DNA of 64,000 nucleotides from Neoscytalidium dimidiatum. Lineage: Eukaryota; Ascomycota; Dothideomycetes; Botryosphaeriales; Botryosphaeriaceae. The notes below the pieces were generated by a model. That model was not told the origin of the DNA, searched no databases, and saw only the letters and a list, made by a program, of their open reading frames with translations. Below, piece by piece: positions 24,924-37,128 of this stretch. How positions within the stretch are numbered: the first letter of the stretch is position 1; every line of letters begins with the position of its first letter. The stretch is from NCBI GenBank assembly GCA_037367355.1, contig CM074700.1, positions 2,852,001-2,916,000 of the forward strand, read 5' to 3'. The position numbers and the translations under genes were made by a program.

Positions 24924-25245
24924 ATGTCCCACGAAACCGTCTGGTACTCTCGCCCGCGCACCTACGGCAAGGGCTCTCGCGGCTGGTAAGCGGTCCACAG
25001 TCCACACAGAACATCCCGGATCTCGGATCGAGTTCAGCTCGCTGATAGCCGCCTTCCCGAATCATAGCCGCGTCACCGGCGACAAGAAGAAGGCGGGCGT
25101 CATCCGCAAGTATGGGCTCAACATGTCGCGCCAGGCTTTCCGCGAGCAGGCCGAGGCTATCGGCTTCAAGAAGGTAAGCGATGAGCACAACACCGCCGGA
25201 TAACCCTATGGAATCTGGAGCGCTGACTATCTGCAGTTCAGGTGA
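24924..25245 (+). CDS. RPS29: 40S ribosomal protein S29 (uS14)
   Basis: Three exons (24924-24985, 25068-25173, 25237-25245) encode 58 aa; the last exon is only FR-stop. The sequence starts MSHETVWYSRPRTYGKGSRG and contains GVIRKYGLNMSRQAFREQAE, which is the uS14 core that sits in the head of the small subunit near the decoding region. Canonical eukaryotic S29 has two CxxC pairs that hold zinc. Here only the first cysteine remains; the other three positions read T, S and A (C-R-V-T and S-R-Q-A). The insertion DKKKA lies where the zinc loop would be. Intron positions and length are otherwise normal, and nothing suggests a pseudogene. Confidence 0.93.
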
Positions 25246-25862
25246 AGTGAAAAAAAAAAAGGGTGTCGGATCTTGCATCGGAGACGGCTGGAATGCGAGT
25301 TCTGAAGCCGATTTGGGCCAGCGACCCATTCTACGTAGTAACTGACAATCCGCCGGTTTTACTCTGAGACATAAGAGAATTCACATGCTGAAACTGAACC
25401 GACTAGCCGAAATGAAATGTTGCATATTGAGAAGTTGCCGGCCCAGTGTCCGAGCTGGATGCTGAATTCACTCTCTGGGGAGCGTACACTTGAGAGATAC
25501 CTCACAAACCTCTGCAGCAGGAGAAGCAATCTGTAAACACGGCTCTCGGGGCCCCCGCGAAACTTAAGCTCGAGTGTCTCCATATATGAACAACCTATCT
25601 CCTTCGTTTTCAGTTGACTATATACAGTCCATACGCGTAGACTTATGCTACTACGATCAAAATGCATTTTCAAGCATCCCCAAAATATACGTCTTGTAAC
25701 TATACCTACCCCCCTCCAAGCCGGGAATGATGAAGAGCCTGGAGATTCAATGGTATCAGCGGAAAATCAATAGCACTTCCAAGTAAATGCACAACACCAA
25801 ACACCACCAATGCCCTGACTAGAGTCTCAACTCGTCCCGCCATTCCTTCCTCCTTCCTCCCC
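25246..25862. other. Convergent spacer, RPS29 / UvsD
   Basis: This holds the 3' regions of two convergent genes. It begins with a short A-run at 25251-25260. No gene is supported. Confidence 0.4.
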
Positions 25863-28352
25863 TCACGCACCCGTCCTAGCCGTAGTGAAAACCTTCCACA
25901 CCTCCTCTCCCTCTTGAGGATTCAAGAACTCGTCCAGCAACTCATGCGCCATATCCACGACCTCGACCTCGATTCCAGCCTCCAAGATCCTGGCGCCTGC
26001 CCCAAACCACGGCGGCGGCGGCTGCCCGCTCGGGTAGCCGACGCCCTGGCTCTCCTCCTCGCGCTCGCCCGCGGCGCCGTCGTCCACGTCGACGAATGCG
26101 ATGCGCGTGAGCGCGACCAGGTGCGCGTGCATAGCGCCGTGCACGGCGTTCAGCTTTTTGCGCTTCTCCTCGCGCTCGACGAGCGCCTTGGTGGCGTCGT
26201 CCGTCATCAGCGCGTAGGCGATGCGCGTAGCGAGGTTGACGATGCGGCTCAGGACGCCGGCGAGCGGGGTGCGCGGCGCGGTGGAATAGAGCGACGAGAC
26301 GGCGGCGTTGAGGAGGACGTGGAGGCGGCCGAGGAAGTATCTGTGTCGCGCGAGCGCCGTGGAGGCGGCGGGAGAGGACAGGAAGGATGAGAGGGTTTGG
26401 AGGACGGTAAGGCGGAAGGACCAGAGCGCGGGACGTGGGGGCGACGGGTTGGGGACGGTGTGGAGGAGGGACGTAAGCTGATCGATGAGGGTGATAGGCT
26501 CGCTGGGTAGCAGACGGTTCACATCGCGCGGCGGATCGGATGGCGAAAATTCAGAGATGGGCCCGAAGCTCGTGGGTGTTACACTTGTTGCGAGGAGCTG
26601 AAGGGTGAGGGAGAGTGTCGAAAGAAGGGGTGACTTGAGGAGAGATCGAATGAAGTCGCGAGAAATGAGCGACCAGAAGCGCGTGGTAGATTCTGTTTCA
26701 TGGGCACAGCTTCGTGATATAGAAAGAAGAAGAGAGAGACACTCTTGAAGGTCGATATGCTGCTTCAGTTCGGGGTCGTCTAAGGATGTCCAGGCGACGA
26801 GAGATGCCGAAGACTGCGCCAAGGGGACAATCTCCTCAGTCAACAGAGCCGTCTTCTCGAGAGGCTCGAACGCCAGAACGAACTGTAAAGTGTCGATAAT
26901 GACGTGCAAAGGAGGAAACTGGATAATTAGTCAGTCACTGAATTTATAAAGGGGATGGGAATCACGAACATATTTTTCTTGTGCACAACGATCCCACAGG
27001 GACAACATGATCCTGCAGAAATGAGTTGCGAAGTCATTCGACTCATCCCGGTATAGTGCTACACCGTCATAAATGATGGAGGAGAGGAGTCGGTCGGGTA
27101 AAGAAGGAAACGCATATTTAGTGAATGCCTCAAATGTCCTCACTTGCATGCCCACTGGACGATGGTTCATTAGCCTCGTCAAAAGCTTGAACTTCTGATC
27201 CTCTTTCCCGGTATCCGCCAGGGCGTCTTCTTCAAGCTCGACATCTGGCGCCGTCAGCCCATCGTCGGCTATCTGAGGCTCCGACAGAGGGAGAGGTTTC
27301 GACGGGCTGGCTTCGATGGCATTGCGCTTTCGCTTTGAGCCTTGTCTTGGAGTTCCCGTCCTTGATTTTTCCCTCGATTTGCTAGGCGAGACCATAGCAA
27401 CATCCTCGTCCTCGAAGCCGTCCCCGAATGGAACTACTCGATTCTTCTTCGGTGTGGCAGTAGTAGCCGGAGCTTTCGCAGCATTGCCATTGACGGTACC
27501 GTCTTTCAGATTCCGCCGGACCTGCTTTACCTTGCCGGCCTCCACCTTAAGATCCTGCTCTAAGAACTTGTTCACGCTCTCGGCTCTATCCCGCTCCCTC
27601 TTCACAACTGCAATCTCTTCCTTCAGACTCTGTATAGCCTCCGCGTGAGTCTTCTGTATGAGCGCCAGCTTAGCAGCATATTCCTTGTTCACCCTCTCCA
27701 AGTTATCGCGAACAATAGTGGCCTCTCCAGATCTAATTTGCACCTCGGCTTCAGCCTGATTCTTCGCGCGGTCGAGATTTGCGATTTCTTCCTTGAGCTG
27801 TAAAAGTCAGTATTGTGTACGTATATGGCTTCTCATTTTTATTACCTCTTGGATTCGCCGTCTTAAGTCGTCCTCGCTGGCGTTGGCCCAGCGCTCTGCA
27901 GTCTGCGACGGAGCAGCTGCAGAGGCAGCGGGAGGGGCGAAGTCGTAATTACTGTTGTCCCCAAAGCGGGCCAGACGGTGCCTGTAGAGGCCCGGGATCT
28001 GGTCAGCAGCAAGGTCCTGGACTGTCCGGCGGGTGGTGGCATGGCTGCGGACTCGGGCGGGAGTGTTCCCTCCGAAACGCTGCGGCGCGCCGGTGGCGAT
28101 GTTTTTTGGGGGGCCGGGAGCAACAGTCTCTCCGTTCAGCTGTATCTCGTCGGCGTCAAGCCCATAGTCGGATGATGGCGGATCTCCATGCGGCGGGGCT
28201 TGGATCGCGTGGGCACTGGCGGAAGGCGGCACGCGGGATTGGTCGCGGCGCTGGGTTGAGAGCAAGGCCTGAGTCTCTATCGCGCGCAAAGCGTCGTCGG
28301 GCAGGCCTTCGAGGTCGTCGTCCCAGCCATACTCGTCCTTGTCGTTAGCCAT
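25863..28352 (-). CDS. uvsD: UvsD/Rad26 checkpoint protein (ATRIP homologue)
   Basis: Three exons on the minus strand (28352-27846, 27797-26970, 26918-25863) encode 796 aa. Introns are 48 and 51 bp; the second donor is GTTCGT. The acidic N-terminus (EYGWDDDLEGLPDDALRAIE) followed by a long coiled coil (about residues 160-260, rich in KEEIA and LERVNKEY heptads) is characteristic of fungal ATRIP proteins: Rad26 in fission yeast, UvsD in Aspergillus, Ddc2/Lcd1 in budding yeast. A Ser/Lys-rich linker with candidate SP/TP sites comes next, then an all-helical C-terminal half of HEAT-like character. The protein would partner the ATR/Mec1 kinase (UvsB) on RPA-coated DNA. Head-to-head with CDS1. Confidence 0.85.
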
Positions 28353-28905
28353 GCCATTGACGCATGCGGTGGGCTGCGGCGGGCGTAATGGGAGGGCGCT
28401 GAATGGCGGCGCGTCGCGGAGATGATGGGCGACCGGGGTGGTGCTTGGGCGTTCACATGTGCTGTGCTGTGCGCGCCGCGAGCTGCGGGCTGCGGGCTGC
28501 GGGCTGTGGGTCTGCGCTGTGCCCTGCTGCCAGTCGCCAGCTGCTTTGCAGCCTTGGCGCGTCCGTTGACGTAGATCAGCCTCCGCCGCGCACCCTCTTT
28601 CTCTCACCCTGCCATCTGTCACCAAGCCTTTCGGTCCCTCATCGCTCTGAGAGCCTAGCGTATTGTCGCCCGTCACCCGGACGTGCGCGACGAATTCACC
28701 CGCGAGCTTCCTCCAAAGCGACCGCGCCGTCCCGCTGCCCGCTGCCTTGCACCGTGCCCGGCCCAAAGCGAAAACGTTGAGGAGCGCGCCAGCCCTGATT
28801 CCCGCCTCCTTGCGCCCATCGAAGCCGGACATACTTTGCGAAGCATCTGCGAAAGAGTTGGGGCGAATCTGTGGTCCGTAGCTTTGCCGCGACACCACCG
28901 CGACC
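28353..28905. promoter_or_regulatory. Divergent promoter, UvsD / CDS1
   Basis: This 553-bp GC-rich spacer lies between two outward-facing start codons. It must carry both promoters. No ACGCGT box is present. Confidence 0.5.
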
Positions 28906-30485
28906 ATGACGAAGCCGAGGAGGGACGTGAAGTTCCAACACCGGGGAAGCGGCAGCAGCGGCAAGGGCAGGAGGATGTCAATGTCTGAGCTCAGCGAGCC
29001 CCATTCCGAGCCTGGCAGCCCTACTCGGAATGGCACTGTTGCAAAATCAGAGGTCAGTATACTTCTGGCGCCCAGCGCTGGGGTCGGCAGATAGACGGCA
29101 GACGGCGGCTAACTAGGCAGCAGGAGCCTCCCAAATCGGATTATGAGAAGAAGAAGGAAACCTTTATTACCCGTACAATTTGGACCTTGGTCATGATCGC
29201 TGGCTTCTTCTGGGCCATGTTTGCCGGCCACATCTACATCATCATCATCGTGACGGCCGTCCAGATCATTTCCTTCAAGGAGGTTATCGCCATCTCAAAT
29301 GTCCCTAGCCGCGCCCGGAGCTTGAGGTTCACGAAGAGCTTGAACTGGTATTTCTTGGGAACTACCATGTACTTTCTCTATGGAGAAAGCGTCATCTACT
29401 ACTTCAAGCACATCATCCTTGTCGACAAGATCCTCCTTCCGTTTGCTACTCACCACCGCTTCATCAGCTTCATGCTTTACGTCACTGGTAGGTACTCTTG
29501 ACCGCATTGTGTTGATATTGCTAACCTTCGGCAGGCTTCGTTTTCTTTGTTGCCTCCCTGCAGAAGGGTCACTACAAATTCCAGTTCACTCAATTCGCAT
29601 GGACCCATATGGCTCTGTACCTCATTGTCGTTCAGGCACATTTCATCATGAACAACATCTTCGAGGGCATGATCTGGTTCTTCCTTCCGGTATCTCTGGT
29701 CATCACCAACGATATCTTTGCCTACATCTGCGGCATTACCTTTGGTCGGACCCAATTGATCAAGATCTCACCCAAGAAGACTGTCGAAGGTTTCCTCGGT
29801 GCCTGGATCTTCACTATCATCTTTGGCGTGGTTCTCACTAACATCTTGATGCGATACAAGTATTTTATCTGTCCTGTGAATGTAAGACCTCCGTCGACTT
29901 CAACTATGGATCATATATTGACTGGGAGTAGGATCTTGGTGCCAATTTCTTTACCGGCCTTGAATGCGACGTCAACCCCGTCTTTATTCCGCACACCTAT
30001 CGCCTCCCGTTCATCCCCCCCAATTGGACTCACCTGCCTACTAAGATCACGGTTGCGCCTATGCAGTTTCATATCCTTGTCTTTGCAACCTTCGCTTCCC
30101 TTATCGCTCCATTTGGTGGCTTTTTCGCTTCCGGCCTGAAGCGCACGTTCAAGATCAAGGACTTTGGTGACTCCATACCTGGGCACGGTGGCATGACTGA
30201 TCGCATGGATTGCCAGTTCATCATGGGTTTCTTCGCTTTCATGTATTACTCGAGTTTCATTGCCGTACACAAGGCAAGCGTTGGCGGTGTGATTGAGCAA
30301 GCCATTACGGGACTCACCCCTGACCAGCAAATAGAGGTTGTGAAAGGGTTGAGTAAGCACCTTGTCAATCAGGGCATTATCCCGTCTAACGTAAGATTCT
30401 TCTCAATCCTTTCAAAATAGGAGTTTACTCACATTCTCTTTTGCAGGTCCTGGAATATCTCTCGGACGAACTCAAGCGGAGATAA
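28906..30485 (+). CDS. CDS1: Phosphatidate cytidylyltransferase (CDP-DAG synthase)
   Basis: Five exons (28906-29052, 29121-29487, 29535-29881, 29932-30390, 30447-30485) encode about 452 aa. The enzyme makes CDP-diacylglycerol from CTP and phosphatidate in the ER, feeding phosphatidylinositol, phosphatidylserine and cardiolipin synthesis. The catalytic signature SIPGHGGMTDRMDC is complete and includes the metal-binding acidic residues. Upstream runs of hydrophobic segments, then GRTQLIKISPKKTVEGFLGA, match the family. The exon 3-4 join gives CPVN-DLGANFFTGLECD. The 3' splice site of intron 1 is ambiguous among CAG repeats at 29116-29123, shifting the N-terminus by one or two Gln. The last exon encodes only VLEYLSDELKRR. 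Confidence 0.95.
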
Positions 30486-31726
30486 GACAAACACCCTTCG
30501 CCAGAATATCGGCAGCTTTTCAAATCTTGAAATTCCAACACCTTGACCGTCACCATGCTACGCTTTTCAGCATGGGTATTGGCCATCTCCCGCTTCTCCT
30601 TGTAGTCATAAATACCTCATGCTTCTTCCGTTCGTTTGCTCCTTTGGGTGACTGGTCAGCATTGGGACTGGGCGTACCAACCCGTCGCTGATTTTTCAGC
30701 GCTTCATGTCTCTCCTCTGATGGGCTGGGCCTATATGCACAAAGTGCTTCTGCTTTGAGCGTGCAGATACATGTTGAGCGTTTTTCTATGGCTGGCTACA
30801 ATGGCAGAATGCACCATCGATTCGGATTCGGACTCGGACCGCGCGCGAGGTGCCCTTCTTGCTTTCGATACCAAAAACGCAGGCGTGCGGGACGCAGACT
30901 AATGGTTGATAAAAGTTGCAGGCGGAGCGATAATGTAGAGCATTTCAGTGAAGAGGATCGGTTCGGGGTTGGGATGGTGGTAATGGTCATTCGGAGTAGC
31001 ATAGCTTTAGAACAATGCAATACCCATTGTCTTGCAGATTGGTCCAATGCGAACCTTTGGGGATTAAGGTCTCAGCGTTGAAGTGATGTGTTGTGACGTC
31101 AGGGATCTGTTACGTTTGCAGATTGCGAACGAAACCGGCAAAAATAGCTAGCGGATGTCCTCGGTGTCTGAGGTGGCGGACGAGCGCGAAGCGAAGCGAT
31201 CTCCGAGTGGACGACATGGGCTGAGCTTAACCACACCTCAGCTTCTCCGGGTGCACACACATCATCAGCCTCGTTCAAGTTCGTGGACTCCAATGGCCGT
31301 GATAACAGCGACCGATTCGATTGTTCGGATATGATAATACAGAGTCCAGTGTCTCTGGTTGCTTAGGACCAGGCTTGGAGTGGAAGCTCCGCTCCCTCCG
31401 AATTGGGGTTTTAAACGAGGTGTTAGGCTGAGGTTCGCTTTCCAGCTGACCTATCACAGCTTGGGGAATGTGTGCTCCTTAAGAAAAAAAGCAAAAGTGA
31501 AAATTGAGGAAGGCACAGCTATTTGCTCCAGAGAATGAACAAGAAACATTGCGTACTTTCCACACTTAATACATGAGTTCTCAGAACCCTTGTCTTTCTT
31601 TCCCAAAAAAGCTCGCTTATGGCCATACGCTAGCGCGGCCTCTCGTTTGGATATCTGCCCACCGCTGGTCGCAAAACACACTTCTTCTTTTCTACTACTA
31701 GAGCTCAGTCAACCACAACTAGTCGC
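30486..31726. other. Intergenic region, CDS1 / unknown gene
   Basis: This 1.24-kb spacer lies between two plus-strand genes. Short frames such as 30755-31081 have no features. No RNA gene or repeat is recognised. Confidence 0.4.
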
Positions 31727-34326
31727 ATGCACATCATGTCTTCAGGCGAGCTGCAGCTATTGTCTCCTTCCAACTACAAGCTAAGGGACCGTGTACGCCA
31801 GAGGCCGCTGCTAAACCTTGAACGCTTCAACAATGACGAGAAGTTCTGTCTAAAGGAAACGGCCGTCATTGTCAACAGATTACGTCACATGCACGGCTTC
31901 TTGAGCAGCGCTTTGGATCAGACGCACATTCAGCCGGTAGATCTAACAACCTTGTTTCCTCAAATGGCTGCATTCTCTGACACATTATCAAAATCCACAA
32001 TTTGCAGAGCTCCTCATAATCTTGAGGGACGCAGAGCGCTCAATCCGCTCTCACTTGTCCATTGCATTTGCAAGTTATGTGATTCGTATCAAAATGCCGC
32101 CTTCAGTGCTTTCGGACTTGGAACAGGTACACATCTCCCAGAAATCGCTACACGCAGCTGTTCCGGTTGCGCGATAAGAGAGCAATTGACTACGCTTTTA
32201 GGGCAAGCGAATCGTACCTACCCAATATGAGCGTCTTCAAACCGTGGTGAACGAGATCTTCGCAAGTGATCCTGGCTTTGGCTTCTCGGCGGTAAGTCAC
32301 TACAGCACACTGCCAGGAAAATAGGTACACGGATCCCAGGAACGACTGATTTGCTCTCTAGCCTGGCTCGAGGAGTAATGCAGCGCACGATAGCTCCAAC
32401 GTAGGCAACTCCGTTAATGATACGCCAATCTCCGACCGTGCTTCCCCCGCCAACCAGTGCCGCAGCGAAGCATCAACGCCCGCAACATCGCTTCCGCAAC
32501 CTTCGGCCGTGGTTCCTCCTTCTCCGTCCATCCCTCGCCGTCTTTCGTTCCTGCATCCGACAATCTTTTCGCAGCGAAGTTTGACGCCGGCAGGCACACG
32601 CACAACTTACGGCCCTCTCCGTTTTGTGACCTCGTTCGACTTACCAGCTGCTCCAACCATGTCAGCCGACCCTGGAGGATCTGGTGCGCCACCCACACCC
32701 AATGAGCAGGCTCATATGCCCCAGCTTGACGGCGCCGACGATATGGAGCAGGCCATCCCCATCAGCATTCCTACAAAGCGCACCACTACCGCAGAGACTG
32801 TTAGCCTGTCCACATCGCCAGATATGACTGCAAGCTCTGTTCACAAGTCGTCTTCTGCAAGCGGTACATCTACTCCAACCAAAGTCCGCGTCGAAAAGTT
32901 TGTCCCGGTCAAGAATCCTGTCCAAAGGAAGAACAATGCTCCTATCAGACCGATCAGTGGAGGTTACGGCGCCGCTCTCGACCCGTTTGGTCTTCAGCAG
33001 CCGACCTATGAAGTAGGACAGTACTCCTCGCTCGGCCACACGTCTTCAGTTGCTGAAAATTTGAGTATACTGCAGTCCGCCCGGTCTGCGAACTCTCTCT
33101 TCATTCCGAGCGATACCCGCACCGTCAAGCCTACACTTGCTACGACGCAGTTTTCCGTTAAGACTTCAGTAGCCCAGGTCGCGGGTTCTATGAAGCACAC
33201 CACCGCCGGTACACAGACTGGCAATGTTACCTCTGCTGACACATCAACGGATGTGCATTTGAAGGGCGTCCTTACCAACGCCACTGTGCAAGAGCGTGCC
33301 CAGCCTCTGACCAAAAACCAGCAGGTTTCTTTTGCTAATAAGGCTGTGGGTTCTGAGAAAAGCGCCGGTCGTCTGACCACGGTTCAGAATGCTTCAGCTG
33401 TGAACAAGTCTGCCCGTGCTAGTAAGAGTGACCGCACTCAGACTATGCCTGAGCGTTCTCCCATAGCCGCCAATCCTGCTCACCGCGAAAAGGCCGGTGC
33501 TATCACACTGAAGGCTCTCAGTAGTAAGAGCATTACCGCTCCCAAAAGTTCTGCTTCTACGCTCTGCGACGGCGCTTCTACAAGCACATCCAAGAAGCTC
33601 GTCCAGACTTCGAGCTCCAAGTCCGCTACGAGGCCGGCCGCAACGCCGAGATCGTCTGAGAACATGGCTGGCTCCACACCCGGTGCCAGTCTAGGTACTA
33701 CTGGTGTTGCTTCGCAGAAGCGCGTCACAACCGCAGACCTCAAGCCTGCCTTGAAGTCTAAATCCTCTCAGAACAACGCTAGCCCTGCTTCCAGTACATC
33801 TCTAGGCCAGTCCAAGAAGTCCACCTCCAACAAAGAAAAGTCTTATCAGGGTAACACTCCTCCCAAGATTGCTTCAGGACGGAAGAAGGCCCCCGTCGCG
33901 CCTATGCCCCCAGTCACGACCGTCAAGTCCAATACGGTTGGCAATCAAACACCGTCGATCTCTGGTCTCAACCGTGCCACTTTCAAAAACATCAGCCAGA
34001 GTCCTCTATCGGAATTGGCTACCAGCATCTCTGAACCTCCGAAGAAGAAGCTCAAGAGGATGGTTGACACACGCACCGCCAGACAGAAGCGCAAGGGACC
34101 CCGTGCTCCCTTCATTGACGGGTCTTCGAGTGAAAGTGACATTCCATCCAGCAAGCAGGATTTACCCAACAGCATTCCGCAAGGCTCCCGTGGTAGCGGT
34201 GGTGCTACGCAAATGTTGGGCTCCGGTGCTGAGGATTCTAGCCTAGACATGGTTGCCACCCACGCTAGCCAGGATCACTTGAGCCGCGCTCTTTTCTCGA
34301 GCGACACGGAGGACCCAAAGCGCTGA
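31727..34326 (+). CDS. Unrecognised protein with Ser/Thr/Lys-rich tail
   Basis: I propose four exons (31727-31936, 32010-32126, 32202-32291, 32362-34326), giving 793 aa; I do not recognise the family. Evidence for the early exons is reading-frame quality: exon 2 reads LRDAERSIRSHLSIAFASYV, exon 3 reads TQYERLQTVVNEIFASDPGF, and all joins are in phase with GT-AG borders (GTAGAT, GTACAC, GTAAGT). The first acceptor (GCAGAG) is the weakest call. Residues 1-140 look helical and conserved-like. The remaining 650 residues are low complexity, dominated by Ser, Thr, Ala and Lys, and end with a basic patch (KKKLKRMVDTRTARQKRKG) and an acidic-serine cluster. This composition suits a nuclear, chromatin-bound protein, but that is a guess. 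An in-frame second ATG is at 31736; the long last exon alone offers another ATG at 32659. Confidence 0.6.
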
Positions 34327-37128
34327 ATAATCAGATGTTTGCTCCACATTCTTGAGCAGTTGTTCCACTCTATAAACTTACTAGCTGAACTGAAGATCTT
34401 TCGTGTGCTGTTAGCTTGGGAAAGATCAGGATCTTGTAGGGTTCCCATCGAGCTTTATACGTGGGCCCTGATCATTTCGTCCTTGCAGCTGGTAGTTGGA
34501 TTGTTCTGGATAATTCAATTAGGACGTTCGGCCTCTGTTGTCGGTCTGGTTCAATCGGCTTGATTCATCTTAACGAATGTACGACAGCTGGTCCCTTGGG
34601 TGAGCAGGGGGTCTCGTCTCTGAAGAAAAGGTACCGTGAAAAGAAGTCACAATGATTAGGTAGAGACCAATGCGAGATAATTCTGCCATTCTTCCGTACG
34701 CTTTTACCCGCTCATATTAGTGCTCGAGAAGAGTCCCGAGACTAATATTTGTTGCTGGGATTTGGTTCTCTTTGGTCTGAGCTAGACTTCAACACTCGTA
34801 TAGAATACCTGTTCTCTTTTTCCTTCTCTTCCTCTTCTTTCTACATCTGTTGCATTAGGGATTTATCTGCTATTTTACGAAATCACTGAATGACTGGCTT
34901 CTCGTTAGGTCATAAACAACCAAATCAACTTGAGAATACAGGCTTCCATCAAACATCTACTGAAGTGCCTTAACAGCGAGGACTCCATGACTGGATTATT
35001 GATCAAAGTATACAGTGGAGCTCACAATACAATCAGTGAACTACAAGCTATAACCAGCGGGTACTCTAAAGTCAATGCCTTCATAAAAAGTGAGAAAGAG
35101 CTCTGTGCTCAAGTTGAAAATCTCAATGGACCTTCTCTTGGACGCGATCCCGAATGCGCCCGGCGTTCTGCTAAGATACATACGGAAGTCTTCGCAAGCC
35201 CCGATTCCATGTTTCCCTCCTGGACGTTCTACTTTTGTATAAAATTCCCCAAAATGCGGATTACTTGTCTGAAAAGATCTGTATAGCTTACGTCTTTCCA
35301 TGTCTCAATTAGGGCATCCAGAAAATTACCTTTAACCCATGACTCAGCGTAGTGAGAATTTCTCCCCCTTTAGCGTTTAGTCTTTTATGGCTTGAGAACG
35401 TTGAATAGAATTACCGAATCGTGCTATATCAGAAGAAGCTATGAGAGTTACTTGTATCAGAAAATATGAACGATAAGAGAGATAACCACACACGCTCGGC
35501 GCCACTCATCGATGGGGCCGCAACTCAAATATACTCGAGTGAAGATTATTCATTATGACCAGGTAATACGCTTCAGATGCAACGAATACTACCGGGCCCC
35601 ATATCGGACCAGATTCCCCTTACCTACCGCAGCTTCGAGCTAACCTTAAGACGTGAGGCTATGCACGCGCGTCAGAGTTTCACAATTTTCGTAGATTTAT
35701 CTTTCCCCTTTGTAGTTATAGCTTTCCAGGTTGGCTTCAATGATACAGCGGGCGTCCGGAGAGCTCACTGTCCCAACACCAATAAAGTAGATATGGCGTG
35801 AGTAGTTGAAACATGTGCCACGTCCGCATATAAGTGCCATTAAGCTTGTACGACGTCTGCGTCCGTACGACTAATTCGGCGGCCCAGGATTAATATGCGG
35901 AGACAATAAAATAATGAAACGAATAGAAGTAATCACCTCTTCCTCGTAGAAACTCTAGCAACTACAGACACAGCTAGTCCTTTAACTTGACAGAAACCTT
36001 TCGTCCCTCCCGTGCAATCCATCACAGAACCAACATGAACAAAAAAGAACAAAAAGAAAATCAGCGCCGAACGGGCGCGCACATGAGCAGTTCAGTCCAG
36101 CATACACACATATCTCTATTCACAATACCAGTTCAAACATTAACGGATATAGCCAGCCTTCCAACCATGATTCATCCGCCCTTCAGCATCACCTGCCTTG
36201 TTTTCCCGATCATTACATCCCTTTCGTCCATTAGCCTGGCCACTGGCCAACCGCTCCAAGCGCAAAGCATCGCCGCACTTGATTATCACAAAGAGCAGAC
36301 CCGAAAACCGTCTCGGACGGATCTCCGTCCGCTTCTCGCCACAGAGGAACTCAGCCCACCCGACCGAAGAGCCAAGATCATCCGGCACGAACACCAAATA
36401 CAACCACCAGCATGCTTTGCTCAGGCAGGCCAAATCCAAAGCGCGAGAGGAATCATAGACAAGAGCGGAATAGCAGCAACAACCACCAACGGGAGCTGCG
36501 CCGGCCTCCTCGCCAATGCATAGACATTCCAAACCAAAGTTTTACTTTCAGTTCCTTGGACGAAAACCAATCGTCCGGAAGATAATGTCTTTGTCTTTCT
36601 CTCCAAAAAAAAAGTGATAAAAAAAATCCCAATAAAGTTTTCCCTCCCATGATAAGAAGTGTGGGTAGTAAAGACGCCGTGCTAAAGGAAAAAAAAAAAC
36701 AAGGGGGACAAGAAAGGTATAGACCCGCGTCCCCTCCCAAGAGACCCAAGAGACTCAGATAAGAGAAAAGGGCAAAAGTATGGTGGCGACCGGTACTTCT
36801 ATTCCTCACCCGGAGCCATTCAACCCTTATCCAGTTCCAAACAAGACACCAAAAAGCATGACTGTCTGCTAGGTGACTATTTCACCTATCAGTGCCAAGA
36901 AAAGCTAAATAAAGTAGTGGTCAAGGTCATTTGCAGAGTAGACCCATCACTTTTGAACCAAAAGAAGAGCAAAACGCGTAGAGAACGAAGTCTCTACATG
37001 AAAAACCGGCAGGGCGAGGGTCTGGTTGGAGAAGAAAAGGAAACTCGTAGCACTTCTATTCCCACATGACTTCGATTTCCAAAAGCACGCTTGAAGTTCG
37101 AAAGAGAATATAAAACACGCTGGTAAAA
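34327..37128. other. Convergent 2.8-kb spacer
   Basis: This lies between the 3' ends of the unknown gene and BST1. Base composition is moderately AT-rich (34650-36000) but without the extreme TA bias of the repeat island. Frames such as 34930-35286 and 35987-36523 show no domain and have poor start contexts. Several purine-rich runs occur at 36600-36720. No RNA gene is recognised. Confidence 0.4.

Noticed and set aside
35987..36523. 178-codon frame between the unknown gene and BST1
   Set aside because: Composition resembles translated non-coding DNA. It opens just after A/T-rich runs and overlaps similar frames on the other strand.
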